From Hansfordia pulvinata (lineage: Eukaryota > Ascomycota > Sordariomycetes > Xylariales): a DNA stretch of 64,000 bases. The DNA lies in the NCBI GenBank assembly GCA_006538405.1, contig BJKQ01000007.1, positions 744,001 through 808,000 on the forward strand. The letters are read 5' to 3'. The position numbers were made by a program, and so were the translations under genes. Below are positions 40,746 to 52,692 of this stretch, one piece after another (the stretch's first letter is position 1; each line of letters begins with the position of its first letter). The notes under the pieces were generated by a model. That model did no database searches. It saw only the letters and a program-made list of their open reading frames with translations, and was not told the origin of the DNA.

Positions 40746-43700
40746 GATGGAATATATGGGAGAAATGAGAAATATAGAAAAAAATGAGAAATATATGAGA
40801 GATATGAAGAAGATGAGAGATGGTGCTGAGATGTGGGAAGTAGATGGTTGGCTAGATGGTGAATCGATGGCTGGATAGATGTGCGAGGTAGATGGCTGGG
40901 TAGATGATGGCTCTGGAGCGTCAGACTCGGGGGGAAACGTCTGTTTATGTAGACGGCACGAACCAGCCAAACCGGGCTCAACGCCCCCGGCTCTCAACAC
41001 ACGCAGGTAAACAAAGGGGCGAGTGCTGAAGATCGGGCGCGAGCTTGAAGGTCCTCGTATTGCCAGTCGTCATGTTCGGCAGAAGCTTACTGGGCTCGTG
41101 TTGCGGGCAAACGTCACATCAAGCCTTGCGCGCGCTTCTTGCCCAGCTCAACTCTCAGCCGGGGGACTCGTATCCTCGGTCGTGATGCTCACTGGAAGTC
41201 TACCGGGCTCGTGTTGTGGAGTCTGGACTACCATCAAGCCTTGGGCGCGATCGCCAGCTTAACCTTCGGCTCCAGGCCTCGTGTTCTCGGTCGTGACGCC
41301 CACTGGAAGTCTACCCGGCTCGTGTTGCGGGCCATCGTCAAGCTTCGCACGCGCCTCTCGCCTGCGGAACTATCAGCTTGAGGTTCTTTTGGCCTCAGCC
41401 GCCATGTTTACTTGAAAGCTAACTAGAGCTCGTGTTGAGAATCATCTTCAAGCCCGGCACATGCCGTTCGCCAGCTTGACTTCGCTCATCTTCCCTACGC
41501 TCCTCTGCCGCGCCGAAAACGTTGACACCGGCCGCATACAGGGGCTGCAGGCCGTCCCGGATGTGTGGACGATTTTCAGCGAGAAGCAAGCGGCTGTCGA
41601 GCCTGCGGGCCAGGCCAACTTTTGGCCGCCGAGTCGCTGTGCCTCGGCTTCATAGTTGTTGTAACTGGAAGCACACGGGTGCGTGTTAGTCGTCCTCTCA
41701 TGAGGAGTTGGTTTGGTTAGTAAGGTAGGGAGGGCGAGGAGTCTTGCGTCGCATGCCCCGGCTTGAAAAGGTGCCGTGTGGAACGACGTGTTTAGAGCAG
41801 CGGGATCACGTGCGTGGTAGGAAGGAGTGTACCGGAGGTCAGCTTAAGCTTCGACATATACGATGGGGTAGTTGCCCTCTCCAACTGTACTCCAGCGCTG
41901 CATGTGTCTGTCTTGTGATACGATAACTCGCTACCTACCCCTTGTGAGTCTGTCTAATTATAGGTTCCAGCATATCCTGCCGGCGCCTTTGGCCTGCACT
42001 TGGGTAGTGTGCAAGTCAACTCTGCTGCGGTTGCGGCGGTCTGGTTATCATGCGCCCCGCCCGCGTCAGGGCAGATGAGAGAATATGGCATCATGACAGC
42101 ACCAAACCCTGAGCTTGGATCAAGTCCCTTCAGACTTGTTGTTCTTGCTCCTACCCACGGCCTCTGTTCGGAAAACACGAAGCTCGCCGGGCCGATCCGA
42201 CCCGACCCGACCCTTCCACAGACAGAACCCTGCAGTGGCTGTCTGAAGCAGCCTGGAGCTCACTACACGACCTCATAGACAGGCGCCTGCTTCAGGATCT
42301 TGTGTCGGCGGGCTGAAGGCGCGGCCTGGTGGGGCTGTGTCGGGCCCTGGGGGCCTTTCCGGGGGCTCTGCCTGTGAAGCCAGCCCACCCGTGGGCTTCC
42401 TCGTCCGTGGCCTATCGGTGATGGATGAGCATCGCCCTGCATAATGGGGGCAGCATTTGAAGACTGGTATTGCCAGCTTACATCCAAGTCTAAGCTACAC
42501 TTGACGCGGTCTCATGACCTCTCCCGTTCCGCCCCGTCGGCCCATGGCGATGCAGCCCCGCGTGTCACAGACAGTTTCGATTTCGAGGACCTGCCATACG
42601 ATTACAGCCTCACCCCGGATTTCGACCTTCTTCGAATGCTTCTTTTGATCTTGCTCAGGTCCTTGGTCTACCTGAAGACCCTACTCGGGTGTCCTTCTGC
42701 TTGTCTTTTTTTTTTTTTTTTTTTTTTTTGCTCTTTTTCTTTTGTTCCTTTCAACGGGAGTGCATGCAGAAAAAGAAGGTGCTGTGACTGCGAGTACGCG
42801 GGCTTACCTCCCCTCCTCGTCATGGTGCGCTTCCACGACGTTCGTACGAAGCCCTGGTCAGCAAAGCCGATGAATCGGGATTGACAAAAGCGATATGTGA
42901 CTGACTGCCCGTAACCTTACCCACACCGTCACGTACAATGTGACCAGTACCAACGTACCCCATCGCGATGCGACGATGGGGGCACCCCACGGTCCAGGCC
43001 TGAATGGAACCGCCACGCCGCGCGAGAAGAGAGAGAGAGAGTGGGTGTGTGTGCGGGTGGGTGTGCCACATGTGCTCTGCGTTGTAGCCGAGGTTGGGAT
43101 CTGCCGGGCAACGATATTGATTGACTTGACGACAGGCGCTACGGGACTGGGGACTGGGGGAGGGACTACTGCACAACATGAGCCGTGTGGGCGCGTGGCG
43201 ACGGTCTCGACGTTCCCCGGTCCGCTCGGAAGAGGAACCCGTGGGGGGAGGGATGCAAGGAAAAATGGAGAAGAACGAGCCCGATCTGTCTGTCTGCCTG
43301 CCTGCCTGTCTGTCTGTCACTTTGGAGAGAGGTGCAGGGAAGAGGGGGCAGGAGAATCGAGAGAGGCTATTCCGCACTGGCAATCTTGGAGGTCCCCTGG
43401 TCTGTAAGCAGAATGTATTGTACGGCCACGCGCAAGACCGCACGTGCTGGGCTAGTGATCAGAGATTGTGCTGAAGAAGAACCTTGACCGAGTGGAAGAT
43501 TGAATGAATGAATGGGACAATCGCGGCGCCATCGAGACACAATCGTCATTGCTCGGACATATTAGCCACAATCCTTGAGCTTGCCACGCGTTGTCGGGGG
43601 AGGAGAATTTGTCGGAGGGGAGAATTTGTAGTTTCTGTTTCCAATAGTGCCGGCTTCGAATCAATAGTCAGGACGCATTCTGCACCGAACGGCACTCTGG

Positions 43701-46283
43701 GAGAGAAGAGAGCCACGCGAGAGGGGAGTGACGAAAGGCAGAGTGGCAAAGGCGAGAGGCAGAAGCGGACGAGGGCGACCCGAAGCAGACATGGCAGACA
43801 AGGCGACGCTGCCCGTTTCTCTGGCCGGCAGCCACTATTGGCAAAAGGCGGCGGGGCCGCAGGGGCCCCCGGCGAGGATCGTTGACAGGGGGTAACTCCG
43901 TACGGGGGGCTGCGAGAGTGATCCAGAGTGGCTCGAGTGGGTGGGAGGGGCCAGGACCCAAGCTGCCGGATGCGACCCATCATCAGCCGCATCGCATCAC
44001 ATCGCCTCGCCTCGCGTATCGTATCGTATCTGTGTGGGGAGGGACAGCAGCCAAAGGGCGAAAAAGGGGGAGGGGCGGATCTGGTGGTGGTGATGGGGAT
44101 TCTCACCTATCACTCGGCAGTACGATACCTTACTTACTCCCACTCCACTGAATCGCATCTACAGGTAACGCAGTCGGTCCGCTCCAGAGATGCATTAGAT
44201 ACGAGAGGCGCAGAAGGCAGTGGTGTGGCCATACAGGTACATGTAGGTACGAGCACTCGCAGCGGTTCAGCAAGGACTTGTGCGAGTACTGTAGATGTCT
44301 CTGCCTCTTCCGTGTTAGCCCCCTTCCCCCCTCCATGTAGCCTGAGCTGTCACGTGCCTGCATGGCGACCTCGAGATACCGTACCCAAGTCGCCCACCTG
44401 CACCCACTCTCGCGACCCACGGCGGCATGACATCACCAGCACCGCCCAAAAGACCAAAGACGACAAGTGAGAAAGAACGCCGCCGCCGTCGCTTAGACGC
44501 GCCGTTGTCCGCTTCCGGGCGCCAGGCCCGCGCTAAGCCTGCCGTGGCCTACGCGTGTTTTCTTTTCAGCCCACAGGTCGCGATAGCCCTACCTTTCTCC
44601 GATCTCAACACGCCGCCATCGCCAGCCCGATCGAGGCCGCCCTGACTCGAGCCTCAACCCTCAACCTTCACCCGCCGCCGGATGCGCGTTACGACGCATT
44701 GCTCACTCACGTACTTCCCTACCGGTCGCCCCGTGCCCGCGGGCCTCCCGTCTCCCGACTATTGCCCAATAGTGGCTTGATCTATGGGCAAGCGAACTCG
44801 ACATCTGGCCCATCCTGTCCGGCATTTCCCCACGTGCGAGCGAGCGAGCGACTGTTCGACATGGCCGCCGGCGGAGATTCTCATCACCCTCACCCTCGAC
44901 AAATTCACGAGTAACAATACTCGCACCAGACCTACTTTGTCGCAAGTCGCGACGGCCACTGTGGCCGTGGGTGTGGAGCAGAGCCGCCAGCCACGCTTCG
45001 CTGCCGAAGAACGGCCCACGAACCGCCGTCGCCACCGCAGGAACCGCCAGAAGGAGACACAGAGAGAAGTCCCGGCTTTTGGGGAGGGGCGGCGGCAAAA
45101 AAGACGGTCATGATCAGGAGTGGCCGACTGACTGACTGGCTCGCCTTGCCTTGCCTTGCCTGCCGTTGCCGTCCCCGAGAGCCAGTACGATTATTCCTCG
45201 TCATATGCTTTTTCGTTCCTTCTTCTTTTTTTGCCTCTCTCACAGGAGGCACTTCCTCGTGGACAGGGGGGTGGCACGGAAGGCCCCCGGAACCCCCGAG
45301 AAGCCCCATTGAGTTTGCGCCTTGCCCGCGGCCATGATTCATCCCGGGCCCCGTTGCCCCGTTGGGCCCCCTCGTGGGCTGTCCGTTGCGCTCTCGAACG
45401 CGCGCCGCGCCACGCAGAGACCCCTAGCAGGAGGGTCCCCGTTCTGGCCTGTCTCAACCTCTCACCCACGCGCAGCGTCTGAAGATCCCACATCCACATG
45501 GCAAACACAAGAAGGCCTTCTAGTGCCTCCTCCCCACCGCGTAGTCACGGTAGTCTGGCCCCTGGTGCGTGCCCCCGCCGCCCCGCTCTCCAGAGACCGG
45601 CGCCGCTACCCGGGGCTGCTTCATTGTGTGTCCGCGCGCGCGTGTAAGTCTGTCCGTCCGTACGAGAACCGCCCACGAGCGTGACGGGGCGCGAGACCCC
45701 CCCAAGCGCGCGCACTCTGACGACGGCGGCGCCCCGTCGACGATGTATCTGTAGCCTCGACGGAGTAAGAGTACTCGTAGTAGGCACGCGTATGTAGTAC
45801 TCGTACGCAAAGCTCGCTTCGAGGAAACCCTGCTAGCATCGAGGGGCTAGCTGGTTAGCCACGGCCTCTCATCCGTCGAGCGGTCCTTCTCCCCATCATA
45901 ATAAGCATGCTCGTGCCTGTCCTGCCCGGCCGGTTTTCCTTTTGATCTGTCCCGGGGCACGTCGAGATTGTTCATTCGCCAGCCAGCAACTGCGGGTGGT
46001 CCCCAAAGAGTGTCGCCTCGAGCAGCCTAGTCGAGCGCTTCCCGCCTGCAGACGCCAGAGAGAGAGAGAGAGAGAGGAAAAAAGCAATATTGGTCAAACG
46101 CCCGTCCCGCTAACTACGAGTACCACCTCCATCCCACCGATGATCGATCGCCCCACGGTCGCCTTGGGCAAAGGGAGAAAGCAAGCACAGCAAAGCGAGC
46201 AGCCAAGCGGCGAGCGAGCAAACGAACGAACAAGAGCAGCGTTCCTATAAGAGATAAAAAGGTTCCCCGCCTGCCTGCCCGCC
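40746..46283. other. Accessory intergenic region, no gene seen
   Basis: About 5.5 kb. 40.74-40.92 kb is AGATGG/GAGAAATAT-rich. 41.03-41.48 kb is a four-copy tandem repeat. A 24-base T tract is at 42706-42729. TGCC/TGTC repeats are at about 43286-43317. 43.5-46.28 kb has GC-rich chance ORFs and several TACTCGTA motifs (45771-45805). The last few hundred bases, including an (AG)n at about 46050-46075, are the leader of the RGS-LOV gene. Confidence 0.45.
41030..41475. repeat. Four-copy divergent tandem repeat, about 111-bp unit
   Basis: Anchor CTCGTGTTG occurs at 41095, 41208, 41319 and 41430 (periods 113, 111, 111). Each is preceded by an ACTGGAAGTCTACCGGG-like stretch and followed by ATCAAGCCTTGCGCGCG-like sequence. 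The copies are diverged, so the array is old. The period is a multiple of three in two steps, but no clear repeated peptide is maintained. Confidence 0.8.
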
Positions 46284-49200
46284 ATGCCCTTCTCCCACGG
46301 AACCCCCGGGTTTCCTCACCGAAGACACAGGAGATCAGTGTCGTCCGAGAGCGAGCTCCAGAGCCAGACCAACAACAGCAAGACCAACAACAGCAACAAG
46401 AAGTCCCTCGGCGTGCGGTTCCGGACCCGATCCTCGCTCGACGGCGACGACGGCGGCGCCCAGATCCCAGACATCCCCTTCACCCGCGCCACCCCCTACA
46501 GCGCCACCCCGCGGTCCTTCGAGACGGTGATCAGGGCGGGAGGTCGCGGTCACGACGAAGACGACGACGTGGACGCCGACGCCGACGAAGACGACGACAT
46601 GGACATGGACATGGACGTTGAGGGGTATAGCCAGGGGCCGCACGAGGCCGTTCCGGAGACAGAGTCAGTACTTTTCTTTCCTTTTCCCCTTCCCTGCGCG
46701 GCGCATTACTATCGTCACCACCATCGTGGCCCCCTTCATTTATATGGGGACTCGCTTGCTGACCCGTCTGAGCCGCGCAGCTACGCCACAAAGACGGCGC
46801 ACCAGCAGCAACAGCAGCACCACCACCATCAGGAGCGGACGACGCCCCGGCGCGCCATGACGCCCGAGTCGCTGGACCGGGCGGAGGCGGGGACACGGTC
46901 GCCGTCGACGGCGCCGGCGCGCAGCCTGCTGTCGCGCTCGACGCCTCCGGCGCAGTCGTCGGTGTCGTCGTGGTCGCCGATGCCCAGCACGTCGCTGGCG
47001 CCGCTGCAGACGAAAGGGGCGCCGGACAACGACGGCCTGGAGCCGCTGGCGGAGGAGGAGATCGACCCGGCGTCGTTCGACCTGGTGGTGCCCGCGCACG
47101 GGGACGCGCCGCCGCAGTACTCGCTCGAGACGCGGTCGGAGCTGCTCTTCGGCGTCGACCACCTGCGCGCCGTCTTCGCCGACCCCACGCTGCTGCAGCG
47201 CTTCACCACCTACCTGTACCACAAGCGCCCGGACTCGGTGCCCCTGCTGGTGCACTACCTCGACGCCCTCAAGGCCCTGCGCGCCATCGACTACGCCAAC
47301 AGCCTGTGCGACGGGCTCGTCCCCGTGCCGGGCCAGGACTTTACTTCCAGTGCCACTACCACCACCACCACCGGCGGCGGCCTCGCGCGCACCGTCAACG
47401 CGGCGCTGCAGGAGCGCGCGGACCGGGCGTTCGAGGCGCTCGCCCAGGAGGAGCTGGCGGCCTACATCACCTTCACGTGGATCCGCACCGTCAGCGTCAC
47501 CATCAAGCGGCGCATCGCCGACACGCTGCCCGTCCACCTGCGCGACCTGTCCGAGGGCCTGGCCGAGGTCTTCTGCCTGACGGACCCGTCGCGGCCGGAC
47601 AACCCGATTGTGTTTGCCAGCGAGGGTAAGTCGTTTCTGTCGTCCTTTTTGTTGCTCGTCTCTTCCAGCCAGGCAGGCCCCTATTCATTCGTTGCGGTGT
47701 ATTGTTATTCCCACTGGGGTCTTAATTCCACTTGCCCCATTCAATGCCCCTATTCGTAATGCCTCCTCCCCTTCCCCCTCAATGTAAGATGGCGAAAAGA
47801 CAAGACCAAACTGACTTTCTTATTCCCTCCCTTGCCTGCCTACAGAATTTCACCGCACGACGCAGTACGGGATGAACTACGTCCTGGGGCGCAACTGCCG
47901 GTTCCTGCAAGGGCCCAAGACGAACCCGCTGAGCGCGAAGCGCATCCGCGACCGGCTGGCGGCGGGCAAGGAGCACTGCGAGACGTTCCTCAACTACCGG
48001 CGCGACGGGTCGCCCTTCATGAACCTACTCATGGTGGCGCCGCTGTACGACAGCCGCGGCGTCGTGCGCTACCACATCGGCGCGCAGGTCGACGTCTCCG
48101 GGCTCGTCAAGGACTGCACGGGGCTCGAGTCGTTCGCCAACCTCGTCGCCGAGCGCGAGGTCCAGGACGACCTACAGGTCCCCGGGGGGCACTCCTCCTC
48201 CCAGCAGCAGGGCCGCGGCCAGGTGCCCCCGCCCCCGCCCAAGGACGGCGCCTCGGCCGTGGCCACCAAGTCGACGTCCCAGAAGCAGCACCAGCAGCAG
48301 CAGGCCTCTGGGACCGAGGGCGGCAGCGGGGGCAGCTTCCGGCGGCTGGCGGAGATGTTCAACCTGGCGGAGCTCAAGACGGTGCGGGAGCACGGGGGCG
48401 AGCTGCACCGCACGCAGCAGGAGGAGCTGGGCGACACGGAGGCCGGCAGCAACTGGCACAAGCCGCGGCTGCTGATCCGCGACGACGCGTCGACGTACCG
48501 GCGCAACTCGGACCCGAACCCGGGCACGGCGATGGCGGCCCTGAGCGGCGGCGGGCGCCTCACGGGGCCCTACGAGCACTACCTGCTCGTCCGGCCACAC
48601 CCCAACCTGCGCATCCTCTTCGCCTCGCCCTCCCTGCGCACCCCGGGCATGCTCCAGAGCAGCTTCATGTCGCGCATCGGCGGCTCCAGCCACGTCCGCG
48701 ACGCCCTGGCGCAGGCCTTCGCCGACGGCCACGGCGTCACCGCCAAGATCAGGTGGATCACCCCCAGCAAGTCTTCCAGCGCGGCGGCTGCCGGCGGCGA
48801 GGGCGCGGATGAGGGCGGCGAGCAAGGTGGCAACAACACCAACAGCAGCAGCAAGCAGCAGCAGCAACAAGACCGCGCCAACATGGGAAAGGGCCGCTGG
48901 ATCCACGCCACGCCCCTGCTGGGCGGCAACGGCAGCGTGGGCGTCTACATGGTGGTCCTGGTCGACGACGAGGAGGAGGCCCTGCTGCGCCGCGCCCGCG
49001 ACGCGCCCCCCGTCGACGCCCACATCGGCGGCGCGGGAGCTTCCATGGTCACCGGCACCGGCGGCGGCGGCGGCTACAACAACAACAACAACCGCTCGCG
49101 CGCCCGCGCCAGCTCCCGGCCCTGGGACGGCACCAACGGCCCCCAGCACCAGCGCAACGACAGCGGAGGGCAGATGGGCGCCATCCACGTGCACCCCGCG

Positions 49201-49878
49201 CGCGGCGCGGGCAGCAGCGGCAACCAGGTCGAGGCGCAGGACGACGGGGAGTCTTTCACCCTGGACCGCTCGAGTCTTCGCGGCGGCGGCGGCGGCGGTG
49301 GAGGAGGAGGAGGATCTTCCTCGACCCGCCTGCGGCACAAGCGGAGCATCGTGGCCGGCCCCCCGGGAGGCAACGGCAACGACAGCGACGCGGACGTGAT
49401 GAGCCTGTCGAGCTTCAGCGCCGCGCACCGCAACCTCGAGGACCACCGGCCCACGCAGCCGGAGCTCAGGAGGCCGCCCGTCGCCTCCTCGCCGGCACCG
49501 CAGCAGCAGCAACAGCAACAGCATCAAAGACGCCAGCAGCAACAGCAGCAGTATCAATACCAGTACCCTCAGCAGCGACCGCAGTCCCGTACTGCCACTA
49601 CTCAGCGGCAGCAGTACGCGCCCTATAATAACAACAGCAGCAACCCGCGCTACGCAGACGACTTCGCCGACGACGGCGCGCCCCCGATCCCCCCGCCCCG
49701 GTCCCCCGTGCACCGCAACGCGCCCCCGCCGCGCAATGACTCGTCCTTCGGTTTCGGCGGCGGCGGCGACGGCGGCCTCCCGGACGCGGACCGCCTGACC
49801 CCGCCGCCGCCCACGCACTCGCGCGGGCCGCCCAGCGCCGGGTTCCGGGTCTCCGGGCGGGTGCAGGTCACGGACTAG
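46284..49878 (+). CDS. RGS-LOV protein (BcLOV4-type blue-light sensor candidate)
   Basis: Three exons: 46284..46663, 46781..47625 and 47846..49878, giving 1085 aa. Intron 1 (117 bp, GTCAGT...GCGCAG with CTGAC) is a multiple of three and lacks stops, so it could be retained. Intron 2 (220 bp, GTAAGT...CTACAG) joins ASE to EFHRTTQYGMNYVLG. Residues about 243-375 look like an RGS domain (ELLFGVDHLRAVFADPTLLQ). Residues about 375-490 are a LOV/PAS domain with GRNCRFLQG, whose Cys426 is the expected flavin-adduct residue. A charged amphipathic stretch (FRRLAEMFNLAELKTVREHG, about 570-590) follows, then a conserved-looking domain at about 650-795 (YEHYLLVRPHPNLRILFASP), then Gly-, Gln- and Pro-rich disorder. 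In Botrytis, an RGS-LOV protein binds membrane lipid in blue light through such a helix; the same role here is inference. Confidence 0.88.
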
Positions 49879-51535
49879 GTTGGCGGGATTTGGAGCAAAG
49901 CGAGGGCGAGAATGATCCATTGATCATTTTAAGTCTTCGGATTGCCCAGAACAAAAAAGTTGTGGGGGTGGTTGGACAGAACCCGGGGAAAAAGAAGAAA
50001 AGCTGGCATCTCAGAACTTTTCTTTTAATTCCTTTTTCCGTCACGAGTTGGGCTTGACGTCTTTTCCATTTGTTTTTCTTTTTGGTCAACGGGATGGGTT
50101 CAGTTTTGTACGGTACAAGAAACGGACGCGCTTCGAGTCATGGTGCATCCACGGAGAACAGAGGGGAGTCTCGTGGTCCGAGGCTGGCTGGGTTGGGTCG
50201 GCAGCATATCGTTTCCATTTCACACGGCATGGGAGGCTCTTTCTTTCTTTTTTTTTTCTTTCTTTTTTCTTCTTGTCTTGCATTTTCTTGCCCCATCTGT
50301 TCTGTTTCTGACACCATCTTCTGCTGAATAATCACCAGCACCGCGCGATCGCTTTCTTTCCCTTTTCTGTCGTTTGTTCACCGCGCCGCAACGTCTCATC
50401 GAGATGCGGTGTCTGCATCTGGAAGTCGAGGGGACGGACCTCCGGGAAGGGGGATACGGAGCAAGTTAGATCAGGGGGTCCCGGACGGAGGGCGCGAAGC
50501 CCTGGACCCGGAGTCGCGTCTCCCACGAGACCACGTCATATCCTCTAATGCCGCCACGGGCTAATCTACAAGACGGCAGATGTGTCATCTGCCTTCGATA
50601 TACCCTTTTGCGCGCCTCGAGATTTGCTGTCGATGAATTGCTGTGTGTGGTACCGCCGTTGCCGCAACGTGCTCGATATAAACCAGCTGTAACCAGTCAC
50701 ACCTACAGGCTACGCTCGACAGTGATGTAAAGGCGCCGTTGGGCCGCATGCACAGGCATGACTGGACGTGGAGTATGCAGCATTTGGTGCATTTATTCCC
50801 GGGTTATGGCTGTCTGCCTGCATGTATGTCGCCGTCCAGGGCCTTGCCCGACGCGTGTATATATGGCCTTCTCTAACCGGGTGGCTCGCTTCGTCTCAGC
50901 GCCTCTATGGCCAACGACCCGTCTGAAATGGCCGTATCCACCACTCATGCTCGGCGAGCATGTCTATGTCTCATGATATCGAAGAACAAAAAGGAAAAGG
51001 GTTATTAAAGAAGGGTGGCGGGAGTGAAGCCGGAGGCAACGTCCCTTAGTTGAGCCGGGCACAAACAAACCGAAAATCTCGCCATTCGGACCCGTGATCC
51101 CTAAACCAGAAGCCGCAGCACCTAGCAACAGTAAGTCTCGATGGCGGTGCATCCCTTGTGCCACAGCCGTCTTGACCAAGGGCCATCGCAGCAAAGCTTC
51201 CAAGACCAGTCGACGATGTGTATCCCGGATTATCGAGCCTGAACGATGAGCTATGCTCACCACTTGCAGGTTGGCACTTCAGTGGAGCCTTTTCATATCG
51301 ACACGAACACCACTGATCCCAGTTGGTGTTTCTGAGCTGCCACGAGTTGACCGGGCCAGTCCTAGGCGACCCAGAAGGAAGGACAGGGCCAACTTGGCAC
51401 TTTGTCGGTGCATGATATAGCAAGTCGTGTCCTTGGAAGCAGACCAGCTTCCCTGCAAGCCCTAGACTGCCGCCCTAGCGCTCGATTCCATGCAGCCCAT
51501 AGGCAGGTTGACTCGCGTATCCAGAAAGACGGGGA
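49879..51535. other. Convergent intergenic region
   Basis: About 1.65 kb between the 3' ends of the RGS-LOV gene (+) and the minus-strand gene at 51.5-52.7 kb. T-rich tracts occur at about 50241-50275. No supportable ORF. Confidence 0.5.
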
Positions 51536-52692
51536 TCATGCGGATTCAGCCTGTGCGAGCAGGCGCGCTCGCCACCCGTTACAGACTTCCTCAAACCCAC
51601 CAACAACGTCGTGGCATACCCCAGCACACTCACGACGCTGCAGGCGCTCACCCCAGTTGCCGCGCGCGAGCCAACGCTCGCCTTGTTCGCGCAGCTCTTC
51701 TTCGCGCTTCATATCGGATACAACCTCCTTGGCGGTTCTCAGGCGTCTCGTGGCTGTCGTCGTGGTTTGCCGCGACATGTGAAGCGTGTCGGAAAGGTAG
51801 TTCAGGGTTTGCACAAGGTCCGTGGTGACCGAGTGCAGCGCGGCCAAGGACGTCAACGCCGAGGTGGCGGGGCGCGGCATGTCTTCGGAGACGGATGAGA
51901 GGATGGGCAGAAGGCCATCGATGGTGTCGGGGTCAGGCGGGGGCACAAGAGGTGAGAGGAGTGGAAATGTCAGGTTGTGAAGCTGGCGTGTTTGGTGCGC
52001 CAGATGTGTCGAGAGTGCCGTGTGTGCGGTGATCAGCCTGCGATGGTTAGATTGGAGCTACTGTGGGGGGTATGTCTGCAAACTTGCCTTGTGGTGCTGC
52101 CCTCGACACCGGATTGCGAGCCGAGGTCTTTCAAGCTGTCAGTGACCCTCTTGAAGACGCCATCCGAGGCCTCGCCACTGCTATCAGCGCCCCGCCGGGC
52201 CAGGGATTCGACGGCGTCGATCTTGGCGATCAGGCTCGGGGGCATGCCGGCAGTCTCGAGGTCCGAGTCGGAGCCATACTCGCTGCCGTCGTAGTTACTG
52301 CCGGAGCGTTTGTGATTCCGGCCGGCCGCGTCAGGAGCGCTCAGTCCAGAGCTCTTGGATCGTTGGTGGGGCTCGGCAGAGCGCGCCTCGTCCTCGTCTA
52401 TCCCAGCGCCGTCATGGGGGCCGTCATAATCTTCGTCTTCGTCGCCGGAGCCGGACAGTGCGTCGGCCAGCTCATCGGCGAGGTTGCCGAGGCCGTTGTC
52501 CTGCTCCATCCCACCGTTGCTGAGTATGGTGAGATCTCCCTCGTTCATGCTGTTGCGGAGCGGCGTGAAAGAATCCTGGAAGGAGGACTTGGACTGGCGT
52601 CGAGCGGAGGGCGAGGCGCCCGGGCTAGTGAACGAGGGGTCCGCGGCGGACGAGTTCCGCGAGTGGCGCGGGGTTCCTGGCGAGGACGGCAT
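51536..52692 (-). CDS. Unrecognised conserved-looking protein, 368 aa, with a GC-AG intron
   Basis: Two exons, 52088..52692 and 51536..52037, are joined in phase 2 across a 50-bp intron that starts GCAAGT and ends CGCAG, a GC-AG intron. No GT donor gives a continuous frame. The start at 52690-52692 (MPSSPGTPRHSRNSS) is chosen because upstream sequence is unlike the rest. Residues 1-80 are Ser/Pro-rich. Then come NLADELADALSGSGDEDEDY and an acidic, disordered middle. Exon 2 is helical and probably coiled coil (LTSLAALHSVTTDLVQTLNY, then LRTAKEVVSDMKREEELREQ), ending in a Trp/Cys-containing block (ERWLARGNWGERLQRRE, GVCHDVVGGFEEVCNGW). This looks like a conserved fungal protein, possibly cytoskeletal or kinetochore-related, but I cannot name it. 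It is tail-to-tail with the RGS-LOV gene and divergent from the NatB gene. Confidence 0.7.

Noticed and set aside
48172..49920. 582-codon minus-strand ORF opposite the RGS-LOV gene
   Set aside because: Antisense shadow in very GC-rich coding DNA; no recognisable domain.
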